Source: Candidatus Villigracilis vicinus
GTDB taxonomy: Bacteria; Chloroflexota; Anaerolineae; Anaerolineales; Villigracilaceae
Length of the DNA: 64,000 nt
Direction: 5' to 3'
NCBI GenBank assembly: GCA_016721315.1
Contig: JADKIL010000021.1
Coordinates: forward strand, 248,001-312,000
Numbering within the stretch: the stretch's first letter is position 1; each line of letters opens with the position of its first letter. Position numbers and translations under genes: made by a program. Positions 27,742 to 36,085 of the stretch are shown in pieces. The notes below the pieces were generated by a model. The model was not told where the DNA came from, searched no databases, and saw only the letters and a program-made list of their open reading frames with translations.

Positions 27742-27960
27742 TTATTTTTTTCTGCTACCTTTATGTTGGTCTTCGGCCGCTTTCTTTTTTACCGACACGG
27801 CTTCCTCCTTCGCCTCGACCTGATTTTGCTTTCTCGAGCCAAACGCCCAACCAACAATAATGGACAGGGCGAAAAAACCCAACAAAACCATGAGGATCAT
27901 CAAAAGCTCAGTATTCGGTCCTTCACTAACACCTTCAGACAGTAAGCGTAATGCAAGCAT
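27742..27960 (-). CDS. Small single-span membrane protein
   Basis: The 72-residue protein has one membrane helix (about residues 19-42, LLMILMVLLGFFALSIIVGWAF) and a basic, Lys/Glu-rich cytoplasmic tail. I recognise no family. The ATG at 27960 is chosen because GGAGG lies 7 bases upstream of it; a longer in-frame start exists at 27993. It lies upstream of the cytochrome c gene on the same strand (123 bases apart). Confidence 0.6.
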   Translation of the reverse strand: MLALRLLSEGVSEGPNTELLMILMVLLGFFALSIIVGWAFGSRKQNQVEAKEEAVSVKKKAAEDQHKGSRKK

Positions 27961-28061
27961 GTTTGCCTCCGTATATTTTTTTACCTGCGACACTTATAAG
28001 TGAAAATATGGAGAGTGTCAATTCTAAGGGTAAAATTGCCCAATTCTGTTCCGGAGTCTCA

Positions 28062-28939
28062 ATGAAACTTAAACCCTGGCAAATCATCGTAGTCCTTATT
28101 TTCTTCGCACTTCTTGTTCTTCGCCTCACTTCAAAACCTGCGCCACAGCACCCATATTATTCCAACAAATCGAACGAGCCGCTTGTCATCGCCCATCAAG
28201 GCGGGGATGGCGTCTGGCCCGGAGAAACATTATTTGCCTATCAAAATGCCGTAGACCTTGGTGTGGATGTCCTCGAAATGGACATCCACACCACTTCCGA
28301 TGGCATTCTCGTTCTCATGCATGACGAAACCGTAGACCGCACAACCAATGGATCCGGTGAGATCGAATCCATGACATTGAACCAGCTCAAAAAACTCGAT
28401 GCCGCTTACGACTGGTCACCGGATGAAGGCAAGACCTTTCCATACCGCGGACAGGAACTAACCGTAACCACCCTAGAGGAAGTCTTTCAAGCTTTTCCAG
28501 ACAAGCATATGACCATTGAGATCAAAAAGACCAACACCTCCATGGCAAAGCCTTTTTGTGACCTCATCCGAAAATACAACATGCAGAAAAAAATTCTGGC
28601 TGCGTCCTTCCACGACGAACGCCTCAAGGAATTTCGCACCGAATGTCCTGAGGTCGCCACTTCCAGTGCAAAGAATGAAACAACGCTTTCGTTCTGCTGA
28701 CAAAAGCTTACCTTGGCAGTTTTTATTCCCCCAAGTTTTACTCTTTGCAAGTTCCTGAAACATCCGGCGGCATCACCGTCATGACCCCGGGATTCGTCCG
28801 CGCGGCACATGCCCGCAACCTTGCCGTAGAGCCGTGGACCATAAACGACGAAGAAACAATGCGCAAACTGATCGAATGGGGTGTGGATGGCATCATCACC
28901 GACCGCCCGGATATTATGATGGAAGTATTGGGGAGATAA
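28062..28939 (+). CDS. Glycerophosphodiester phosphodiesterase, frameshifted near 28690
   Basis: The protein begins with a membrane helix (IIVVLIFFALLVLRL) and a GDPD domain. The motif near 45-60 is AHQGGDGVWPGETLFAYQ (HQ in place of the usual HR) and VLEMDIHTTSDGILVLMHDETVDRTTNG follows (parts). The frame stops after TTLSFC. It resumes in the next frame with LLTKAYLGSFYSPKFYSLQVPE and runs to the expected C-terminus WTINDEETMRKLIEWGVDGIITD, ending at 28939. One extra base around the TTC at 28690 would restore about 292 residues. The family cleaves glycerophosphodiesters to glycerol-3-phosphate and an alcohol. It may be an assembly error or a young pseudogene. Confidence 0.82.
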
Positions 28940-28941
28940 AC

Positions 28942-29751
28942 ATGAACCAATACTCAAGCAGTATCAACGAAGCGCGCAAACGCCGGGACGCACGTGTTGC
29001 ATCAGACCCATTGGATTGGATCAACCTCGTCGGTTTGTTCTGGCTGGAAGAAGGTGAAAACTCATTCGGCAACAGTGCCGAGGCGAAAATATCCCTACCC
29101 AAATTTCCTCAGCCCATTTGCGGGTATTTTCTCTTCAAGAATGGGCAGGTTACTGTGCATGCCGAATCTGCAATGACTATGAACGACGGCATCGTTGATA
29201 CCCGCCCGCTTCGCACCGATAAAGAACCTCAGGCAGATCTGCTCGAAGTTGGTCAGCTCACTATGAAGATCATCGTCCGTGGGGAAGCTACGCTTGTTCG
29301 TATATGGGATCGCAACTCTGAAAGCCAAAAGAATTTCAAAGGCTTCGATTATTACCCCGTTGACCCTGCCTACAAAGTGACCGCAAAGTACATCCGATAT
29401 GACCCGCCCAAGCCAACCATTCGCGTTGAAGGTATCGGCACCGAAGTCCCTACGTTTTTCATAGGACAGGCTCAATTCACGCTCAATGGCGTTGAATGTA
29501 CCCTCGAGGCAGAAGAAAGCGGTGATACACTGCTTTTCAATTTCAAAGATGAAACAAATACCATCACCACCTACGGCGGTGGACGCAGGTTCTACCTTCC
29601 ACAACCTGAAGGCGACGAGATCGTCCTCGATTTCAACCTGACAGAAAACTGGCCCTGCGCCTACACAGCCTTCGCCAGCTGTCCTATTCCACCCAAAGAG
29701 AACAAACTAAAAACACGCGTCGAAGTTGGCGAAAAGGTTTTCAAGAAATAA
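28942..29751 (+). CDS. DUF1684 family protein
   Basis: The 269-residue protein matches DUF1684. It has WINLVGLFWLEEGENSFG near the N-terminus, the RIWDRNS segment, the PVDPAYKV block in the middle, and FKDETNTITTYGGGRRFYLP with LDFNLTENWPCAYTAFASCPIPP-type C-terminal residues (cut). The function is unknown. It begins 2 bases after the glycerophosphodiesterase gene and is probably co-transcribed. A terminator follows. Confidence 0.85.
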   Translation: MNQYSSSINEARKRRDARVASDPLDWINLVGLFWLEEGENSFGNSAEAKISLPKFPQPICGYFLFKNGQVTVHAESAMTMNDGIVDTRPLRTDKEPQADLLEVGQLTMKIIVRGEATLVRIWDRNSESQKNFKGFDYYPVDPAYKVTAKYIRYDPPKPTIRVEGIGTEVPTFFIGQAQFTLNGVECTLEAEESGDTLLFNFKDETNTITTYGGGRRFYLPQPEGDEIVLDFNLTENWPCAYTAFASCPIPPKENKLKTRVEVGEKVFKK

Positions 29752-29755
29752 GATC

Positions 29756-29792
29756 AAAAAAGAGCAGCGGGAAAATCCCGCTGCTCTTTTTT
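29756..29792 (+). terminator. Bidirectional intrinsic terminator
   Basis: A 17-bp stem including GAGCAGCGGGA and its complement, with an AAA loop and T tract on both strands, separates the convergent DUF1684 and nitroreductase genes. Confidence 0.92.
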
Positions 29793-29808
29793 GATTTCTA
29801 ATCTAGAA

Positions 29809-30366
29809 TTACTCCACCCAGGTTACGCGGTCTTCATAACCTACCCGCGTGTAGGGCTCCGGCATCACATCAGGATGCCCGATATAGATAAACGCGACAA
29901 TATGCTGGTCTTCTGCAAATCCTAAAAATCCTTTCACTTTCGCATCACGCGCCCATTCACCAGTGCGCCAGATCGCGCCCAGCCCCAAAGCATGTGCCGC
30001 CAACAAAATATTCTGGCAGGCTGCTGCTGCTGCAGAAAGGTTTTCGGCTTCGATCGTTTTTTCGTCCGCTGGTTTATCTGCCCCAACCGCAATGACGACG
30101 GGAGCGCGGAGCGGCAATGCCCGGACCTTATCCAAGCCTTCGGCTGGCGCAGCAGGATTTCGGTCCGCGAAAGAGGCGGACATGACATCCCCAAGTTTCT
30201 TACGACCATCCCCGGTTAACACCACAAAGCGCCAGGGTCGCGCCTTGTGGTGATTCGGCGCCTGTACTGCGGCGCTTAATAATTGTTCCACCAACTCACG
30301 AGGAAGTGCATCTGCCTTTACTTTGCTAATGGTGGTTCTTCCATGTATTGCTTCAAAAATTTCCAT
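29809..30366 (-). CDS. Nitroreductase-family flavoprotein
   Basis: The 185-residue protein starts MEIFEAIHGRTTI, with APNHHKARPWRFVVL near 36-50 (the FMN-binding basic segment) and LAAHALGLGAIWRTG near 125-139. It matches the short YdjA-like NAD(P)H-dependent nitroreductases, which act as FMN dimers in the cytoplasm. The ATG at 30366 has GGAGG upstream; a longer frame would run into the divergent gene's promoter. The physiological substrate is unknown. Confidence 0.9.
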   Translation of the reverse strand: MEIFEAIHGRTTISKVKADALPRELVEQLLSAAVQAPNHHKARPWRFVVLTGDGRKKLGDVMSASFADRNPAAPAEGLDKVRALPLRAPVVIAVGADKPADEKTIEAENLSAAAAACQNILLAAHALGLGAIWRTGEWARDAKVKGFLGFAEDQHIVAFIYIGHPDVMPEPYTRVGYEDRVTWVE

Positions 30367-30412
30367 CAAATCCTCCAGGTTCAAAGACGCTTGCGGGTAA
30401 AATGGTCTTACC

Positions 30413-31450
30413 ATGAAAATATTTTATTCCGAAAGCCATCGCAGCCATTACCCGCCTTTTGAGGTTTTCGACGGCGGCATACGGGTACCTTATTTTGAGA
30501 ACCCAGACCGTATGGACCAAATTCTGACCGCGCTCAAACGAACCCAGTGGGCAGACTTCATTCAACCGAATGATTTTGGGCTTGACCCGATCCTGGCAAT
30601 ACACGACCGCGACTACATCAACTTCCTCGCCTCATGCTGGGATGAGTGGCTGGCATCAGACCCCGAGGTTGCAACGGCACCCGAAAAACACGCCTTCCTG
30701 CCTGCCACCTTTGCATTGCGGCGAAAAGCCCGCCCAACCACTTCCTTGCGCGGACGCGGCGGATATTACATAATGGACCTTTCTGCCTGCATTGTGGAAG
30801 GGACGTACCAGGCAGCACTCGCCTCTGCAAATTGCGCCCTAAGTGCAGCATCCGCATTAGTCAACGGAGAGCGTTCAGCGTTTGGGTTATGCCGTCCGCC
30901 GGGTCACCATGCCGGGAAGGATTACGCCGGTGGATATTGTTTTATCAACAATGCGGCTGTGGCTGCAAACTGGCTCTCAAAAAAAGGGAAGACCGCCATC
31001 CTCGATGTGGACTATCATGCCGGCAACGGCACTCAGGATATCTTCTATGAGCGTGGCGATGTCTTGACTATCTCCATCCACGGCGATCCTGATTTTGAAT
31101 ACCCTCATTACATCGGTTTTGCAGAGGAAATTGGAGCAGGCGCAGGTTTGGGCTTTCACAGGAATTTTCCGCTGCCAAAAGACACTGGAGACGAAGCGTA
31201 TCTTTCAGCCTTGGAAGAAGCCTTGCAAATGATTCGCGCATTTGCCCCCGATTATCTTGTTGTATCCCTCGGCGCAGATGCTTTCGACGGCGACCCGCTC
31301 GGAATGTTTCGGGTGACACGTAACGGGTTCCATGAAATTGGGAACCGTATCGCTGGATTAAACCTGCCAACAGCGATTATCATGGAAGGCGGCTACGCCA
31401 ACGAAGCACTTGGACACAATATTCAAACTTTATTGGAGAATTTCAAATGA
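30413..31450 (+). CDS. Acetylpolyamine amidohydrolase (histone deacetylase family)
   Basis: The 345-residue zinc hydrolase has the HDAC active site: RPPGHHAG (His165, His166), DVDYHAGNG (zinc ligands Asp200, His202) and the third ligand in SLGADAFDGDP near 290. The N-terminal loop (SESHRSHYPPFEV, ENPDRMDQI) is the acetylpolyamine amidohydrolase form, which narrows the channel. It should deacetylate acetylated polyamines or related small amines. It is divergent from the nitroreductase gene and overlaps the following lipoprotein start by 4 bases. Confidence 0.9.
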   Translation: MKIFYSESHRSHYPPFEVFDGGIRVPYFENPDRMDQILTALKRTQWADFIQPNDFGLDPILAIHDRDYINFLASCWDEWLASDPEVATAPEKHAFLPATFALRRKARPTTSLRGRGGYYIMDLSACIVEGTYQAALASANCALSAASALVNGERSAFGLCRPPGHHAGKDYAGGYCFINNAAVAANWLSKKGKTAILDVDYHAGNGTQDIFYERGDVLTISIHGDPDFEYPHYIGFAEEIGAGAGLGFHRNFPLPKDTGDEAYLSALEEALQMIRAFAPDYLVVSLGADAFDGDPLGMFRVTRNGFHEIGNRIAGLNLPTAIIMEGGYANEALGHNIQTLLENFK

Positions 31451-32199
31451 AAAAATGGCACACTCTATTATTTGTTCCTATCTTTACGTTAGTCTCTTGC
31501 GGCGCTCCAGCCACAGCCGTTGAACCGACTGCAACCGACACTCCCGCCATTGTATACATCACCGCTACCCCAGAGCCCGCAACAGAAACTCCAGCCTTCA
31601 CACCCACTTCCGAAGTCACAGACACTCCCACCACTACCGCTACAGCCGAAGCCACCGGACCGATCGCAACCGTTAATAAACAGGCACACTGCCGTTACGG
31701 TCCTGCCGTGGCCTATTTGCACGCCGCTGATTTATTCGCGGGCGATAAGGGCACAGTTCGCTACCGGGCGCTATACAGCAACTGGCTTTACGTCCAATTC
31801 GACAAGCTCAGTTATTCCTGCTGGGTTGCGCCTTCCGTTGTAGATCTCACGGGTGATATCAGCACGCTTAAAAAGATCGAACCCGACCTGCTGCGCATTG
31901 GCAGCAATATGTATGGTCCGCCGAGAAATGTTCAGGCTGCCCGCAAGGATAATGAAGTGACGATCACCTGGGATCAGGTTGAAATGACCGCCGACGATGA
32001 CCGCGGCTATCTGATTGAGGCTTTTGTCTGTCAGGACGGCGCCTATCTCTGGTGGACAGATTCATATCCCGATCAATATGAAACCAGCTACACAGTCAAG
32101 GACGAAGCCGGATGCAATGCGCCTTCATGGGGCAGGTTGTACACAGTCGAAAAACACGGCTTTTCCGAGTCGGTTGAAATTCCATGGCCTGCGCCATAA
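31447..32199 (+). CDS. Lipoprotein with SH3-like and fibronectin-like domains
   Basis: The 250-residue protein has a lipobox (VSC, Cys18) and a long Thr/Pro/Ala linker (about 20-75). A bacterial SH3-like domain follows at about 78-125 (QAHCRYGPAVAYLH, SNWLYVQFD, CWVAPSVV), then a fibronectin-III-like part (NVQAARKDNEVTITWDQV). It is expected on the outer face of the membrane and may bind cell-wall material. Its ATG overlaps the preceding amidohydrolase stop. A terminator follows. Confidence 0.75.
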   Translation: MKKWHTLLFVPIFTLVSCGAPATAVEPTATDTPAIVYITATPEPATETPAFTPTSEVTDTPTTTATAEATGPIATVNKQAHCRYGPAVAYLHAADLFAGDKGTVRYRALYSNWLYVQFDKLSYSCWVAPSVVDLTGDISTLKKIEPDLLRIGSNMYGPPRNVQAARKDNEVTITWDQVEMTADDDRGYLIEAFVCQDGAYLWWTDSYPDQYETSYTVKDEAGCNAPSWGRLYTVEKHGFSESVEIPWPAP

Positions 32200-32214
32200 T
32201 TTTACGAAGAATCA

Positions 32215-32242
32215 AAAACTCCCGCTTGCGAGCGGGAGTTTT
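32215..32242 (+). terminator. Intrinsic terminator
   Basis: A 12-bp perfect stem (AAAACTCCCGCT and complement, loop TGCG) is followed by a T-rich run. It lies between convergent genes and probably works in both directions. Confidence 0.9.
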
Positions 32243-32258
32243 GTTTTTTTATATTTGC

Positions 32259-32627
32259 TTACTTGACGATCCCGGCTTTTTTAAAGGCACCTTCCAGTAT
32301 ATCAATGGTCACTGGTTTGATCACCATGGCTTGCGCTCCCCCGCGCATTACATGCTGACGAGTTTCAGGCTGGTCATCTGAAGTAATGATGACCACAGGG
32401 ATCTTCATCAACCGCGGTTCACGGCGGATATACGCCAGCACTTCCGTGCCATCCACACCAGGCATATTAATATCAAGGCAAATGAAGTCGGGCACTACGC
32501 TCGACAGAACAGACATTGCCGCACTGGAACCATACGCCACCCTTGCCGGAAGTTCTAAAAGCTCAAGCATCTGCTGTAATGCGTCCGCTGTTTGACGATT
32601 ATCGTCAATGATCAAACCTTCTGTCAT
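32259..32627 (-). CDS. Single-domain response regulator receiver
   Basis: The 122-residue lone receiver has the acidic pair at 8-9, phosphoacceptor Asp52 in ICLDINMPGVDG, Thr in VIITSDD and Lys in MVIKPVT. There is no output domain. Its ATG overlaps the stop of the MoeA-fusion gene in an ATGA arrangement, so the two are translationally coupled. A receiver coupled to a molybdenum-cofactor gene is unusual. Confidence 0.92.
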   Translation of the reverse strand: MTEGLIIDDNRQTADALQQMLELLELPARVAYGSSAAMSVLSSVVPDFICLDINMPGVDGTEVLAYIRREPRLMKIPVVIITSDDQPETRQHVMRGGAQAMVIKPVTIDILEGAFKKAGIVK

Positions 32628-34603
32628 CAGTCCTCCAAAATTAATGTGCCCATCACAGACACATCGTAACCTTTCAGTTTTGATACAGCTTCTCGAAAAC
32701 GTGCATCCATCAACAGGTCAAAGAGAGGCGTAAGCAGTTCGCCGTCTGCAAACTGCTTGGGAATTACAAGGTCATAACGTTCTTGAAAAAGAGAAATGAA
32801 TTCCAGATCCAGCGCTTGAGCAGCAGCAGCAACACCCAAACCGCAATCGGCGCGCCCCGACGCAACTGCCGAAGCAATCCCGAGATGAGTATACTCTTCC
32901 TGATTATAGCCCGCAATGGAATCTTTTGAGATCGACATCAGATTTAAATGATAATCCAGCAGGACGCGCGTACCAGCGCCGCGCTGCCGGTTCACAAACT
33001 GGATTTCAGGATTGGTCAGGTCCTTCAAACTTTTAATTCCTTTTGGGTTCCCCTTCTTAACGATCAAACCCTGATCACGCCCAACCAATGCGACTACCTT
33101 CACAGGAATACTCGGCATGTACTGACGGATGTATGAAATGTTATACGTGCCATCCTGCGGGTCCAGTAAATGAGACCCGGCAATATGCGCCTCTCCCCGG
33201 CGCAAAGCAACCAAGCCGCCCTGTGAGCCAACATTGGCAGATGCCAAGCGCCGGTCATGTTCAGCGAGGAATTGCGCGATCAGGTCGAGTGTTAGATCAT
33301 GCGACCCGATGGCAAGAATGGTCTTATCGATCTCGCTGCGATTGCGATACATACGTACCTGGATCTTCTCACCCGCTTCCATACCCTGCGTACCACTTGG
33401 AACCAACGCCAAACCGTCTGCCTGGACAAGCGATGTGATCACACCTGCTCCCCGCGAAAGCGGCGCCGCAAGCAATTTGTCACCGACCTTCCCCACCACC
33501 ACGCGGACGAAATCATCATCACCGGCGGGTGAAACCAGCTTGCGTGTGAGTGTGGCTGTTTCAAGCGGCAACTCTAACGGACGCCGTCCCAGCCACCTAG
33601 CGATGAGTGATTCGACAAAGATATCAATGGTCAGAGCGGCAGAAACCGGATAGCCGGGAACACCCACAATCGGAATTTGTCTGGCAGGAGATTGAGAGGT
33701 TACTCCTCGATCCACCATTCCTAAAATCACCGGGTGTCCCGGGCGCACAGCCACGCCATGCACCAACAATGTACCCAATTTTTCCACCACACGAGAGGAA
33801 AAATCCTCTGCGCCTGCCGAGGAACCGGCATTTAGAAGGACAAGGTCATGTGTCTGTGCAGCTTCAGCAACTCGCTGACAGATCAAATCAAAATCATCTT
33901 TGGTGATGGGGTACCGCGTTGGATCACCGCCCATCTGCTTGATCTGTGAAGCCAGCACAAGTGAGTTGTATTCGAGGATATCTCCCGACTTAAGTTTGGA
34001 ACCGATCGGAACAAGTTCTGTGCCCGTCGGTAAGATGGCAACCTTCGGCTTACACGCCACTCGAATGGTCTGATGCCCCGATGCAGCGATCGCACCCAAA
34101 TCTGCCGGGCGCAGGACATGCCCTGCAGGCAAAACCAACTGCGTTGCGACAATATCCTCTCCCAATGGGCGCACGTGACTCCACGGCGTCACTGCGGCAC
34201 GGACACGGATCGACTTGGGCTTACGTATCTCTGTCGTGATCTGGTCGTGCTCATCCAGCGACTCGACATTCTCGATCGGGATCACCGCATTCGCCCACTC
34301 CGGCAACGGGTCACCGGTATCCACATACTGCGCTTCGGGACCCGTAAATAACGTCACCGGTGCAGAAGGCATGGCTCCATTTGTAGCCACCGCGCGGACA
34401 GCAAACCCGTCCATGGCAGAGGCGTGATAATGCGGCGAAGAAATTTCCGCCCAGATCGGCTCCGTGGTAACACGCCCAAGGGCGTTCTCATCGAGTGGAA
34501 TTTCTTCCACGTTGAGAACACGCCAAAGGTCAGCCTCTTGCAAAGCTTCACGCAAGCGGGCTTGGGCTTGAGAGAGAGGGATATCGTGGAGGTATACAGA
34601 CAT
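32627..34603 (-). CDS. moeA: Molybdopterin molybdenumtransferase MoeA fused to a periplasmic-binding-protein-like domain
   Basis: The 658-residue protein has a full MoeA module in residues 1-415: HYHASAMDGFAVRA near 58, LPTGTELVPIGSKLKSGDI near 210, and NAGSSAGAEDF near 260 in place of the usual NGG-S-G-D motif. PGYPVSA follows near 320. Residues about 425-658 form a type-2 substrate-binding domain (IGSHDLTLDLIAQFLAE, RQRGAGTRVLLDYH). Such fusions occur in archaea and Chloroflexota. MoeA inserts molybdenum into adenylylated molybdopterin; the binding-protein part may sense molybdate or a ligand. Its stop overlaps the receiver ATG. Confidence 0.9.
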   Translation of the reverse strand: MSVYLHDIPLSQAQARLREALQEADLWRVLNVEEIPLDENALGRVTTEPIWAEISSPHYHASAMDGFAVRAVATNGAMPSAPVTLFTGPEAQYVDTGDPLPEWANAVIPIENVESLDEHDQITTEIRKPKSIRVRAAVTPWSHVRPLGEDIVATQLVLPAGHVLRPADLGAIAASGHQTIRVACKPKVAILPTGTELVPIGSKLKSGDILEYNSLVLASQIKQMGGDPTRYPITKDDFDLICQRVAEAAQTHDLVLLNAGSSAGAEDFSSRVVEKLGTLLVHGVAVRPGHPVILGMVDRGVTSQSPARQIPIVGVPGYPVSAALTIDIFVESLIARWLGRRPLELPLETATLTRKLVSPAGDDDFVRVVVGKVGDKLLAAPLSRGAGVITSLVQADGLALVPSGTQGMEAGEKIQVRMYRNRSEIDKTILAIGSHDLTLDLIAQFLAEHDRRLASANVGSQGGLVALRRGEAHIAGSHLLDPQDGTYNISYIRQYMPSIPVKVVALVGRDQGLIVKKGNPKGIKSLKDLTNPEIQFVNRQRGAGTRVLLDYHLNLMSISKDSIAGYNQEEYTHLGIASAVASGRADCGLGVAAAAQALDLEFISLFQERYDLVIPKQFADGELLTPLFDLLMDARFREAVSKLKGYDVSVMGTLILED

Positions 34604-34617
34604 ACGGTTTACGATTT

Positions 34618-34656
34618 ACGATATTGGATACTCGATTTTCGAATATCCAATATCGT
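34618..34656 (-). repeat. 13-bp inverted repeat between the aminotransferase and moeA genes
   Basis: ACGATATTGGATA at 34618-34630 pairs perfectly with 34644-34656. The spacer also holds a TCGA/TCGA pair. It lies just past the end of the minus-strand aminotransferase gene and may act as its terminator, but the T-tract is poor. Confidence 0.65.
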
Positions 34657-34657
34657 T

Positions 34658-35992
34658 TTATGAAATCCCATCCATTGCGGCGCCGAGGCGCTTCACGATC
34701 TCATCCACTTCATCTTCCGTGATCGAAAGCGGAGGTGAGAACGCCAGTGTACTGCCAAGCGGACGCGAACGCAATCCATTCGCTTCTGCAGCTTTGAAAA
34801 CCTTCATCGCCATGGCAGGGTCGGCAGCCCGCGTTTCTTTACTGGAGACGATCTCCACACCGCAGACCAAACCAAGTCCGCGTACATCGCCGACAAAGGA
34901 AAATTCTTCGAGTTTCTTCAAACCATCGATCAATCTTTTCCCTAATTCACGGGCGCGCTTCGGAAAATCCTCCCGCTCCATGATCTCCAAATTTTTCAAG
35001 CCAACGGCACATGCCATGGCATGACCTGAATAAGTATAACCATGCATATAGGCTTCGGTATCTGCTGCGGATTCCATCGTTTCGCGAATTTCATCAGAGA
35101 TCTGAATGCCGCCAAGCTGGGCGTACCCACTGGTGATGGCTTTGGCGAAAGAAAGAATATCCGGTTTGACATTCCAATGTTTGAGCGCAAACCATTCGCC
35201 TGTGCGTCCAAAACCGGTAATAACTTCATCTGCAATAAATAAAACCTCGTATTTATCGCAGATATTACGAATTAACGGGAAATAATCGTCGGGTGGAACG
35301 ATCACGCCGCCGACGCCCATCACAGGCTCAGCGATGAAAGCGGCGACCGTATCGGCTCCTTCGCGAAGGATGGCTTCCTCCAACTCCCGAGCTGCCGCCT
35401 GCCCGACGGTTTCCCCATCCTTCAATTTGCCTTCATAACGATACGGATTCGGTGCAGGGATGTGAGCAAATCCATCTGGTGCAGGACCGAACATGGTGTG
35501 ATATTTTTCAAGCCCGGTGGCAAATGTGGTGGAAAGCGTCACGCCGTGATAAGCGCCCTTGCGCGCAATGACTTTGTATTTGCCTGGCTTGCCTTTGCGC
35601 TTCCAATAATAGCGGGCAGTCTTAAAAGCCGAGTCATTTGCCTCGGAGCCACCAGATGTGAACAAGGTTGTATTTAAACCTTCATACGCAAAGCCTGCCA
35701 GTTTATCTGCCAATTGAATGGATGGCAGGTTGGTCATGCCGGAGAAATTGGAAGTGAACGCCAATTCTTTCATCTGGTCATAGGCAGCTTTGGCAAGTTC
35801 CTCCCGCCCATAACCAGCGTTCACATTCCACAGCCCTGCCATGCCGTCCAGGATCTTACGCCCATCAGAGAGATGAAGCCACACACCTTCGCCGCGTTCG
35901 ATCACCATCGGGTTGGCATGGGTCTTTGGATGATAAGTGGGATGAAGTTGTTTCTTATCTTTCTCGATCCAGGTCTTTGTTTGGTCGCTCAT
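34658..35992 (-). CDS. Class III PLP-dependent aminotransferase
   Basis: The 444-residue protein has the class III fold: LFTSGGSEANDSAFKTAR near 108-125, ARKGAYHGVTLST near 145, DEVITGFGRTGEWFAL near 246, and the PLP lysine in LSFAKAITSGYAQLGG near 272. It resembles omega-amino-acid:pyruvate or putrescine/taurine-type transaminases; the substrate cannot be read. The ATG at 35992 has CAGGAG upstream and gives the usual N-terminus; an upstream in-frame ATG at 36034 lacks support. Confidence 0.88.
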   Translation of the reverse strand: MSDQTKTWIEKDKKQLHPTYHPKTHANPMVIERGEGVWLHLSDGRKILDGMAGLWNVNAGYGREELAKAAYDQMKELAFTSNFSGMTNLPSIQLADKLAGFAYEGLNTTLFTSGGSEANDSAFKTARYYWKRKGKPGKYKVIARKGAYHGVTLSTTFATGLEKYHTMFGPAPDGFAHIPAPNPYRYEGKLKDGETVGQAAARELEEAILREGADTVAAFIAEPVMGVGGVIVPPDDYFPLIRNICDKYEVLFIADEVITGFGRTGEWFALKHWNVKPDILSFAKAITSGYAQLGGIQISDEIRETMESAADTEAYMHGYTYSGHAMACAVGLKNLEIMEREDFPKRARELGKRLIDGLKKLEEFSFVGDVRGLGLVCGVEIVSSKETRAADPAMAMKVFKAAEANGLRSRPLGSTLAFSPPLSITEDEVDEIVKRLGAAMDGIS

Positions 35993-36085
35993 AATATTCT
36001 CCTGTTTTATCCTAATACGGAAAGCACGAAACAATATCCATTAACGCGCTCCATATTTTATCGTTCATTATTCCATATTCGTCAA

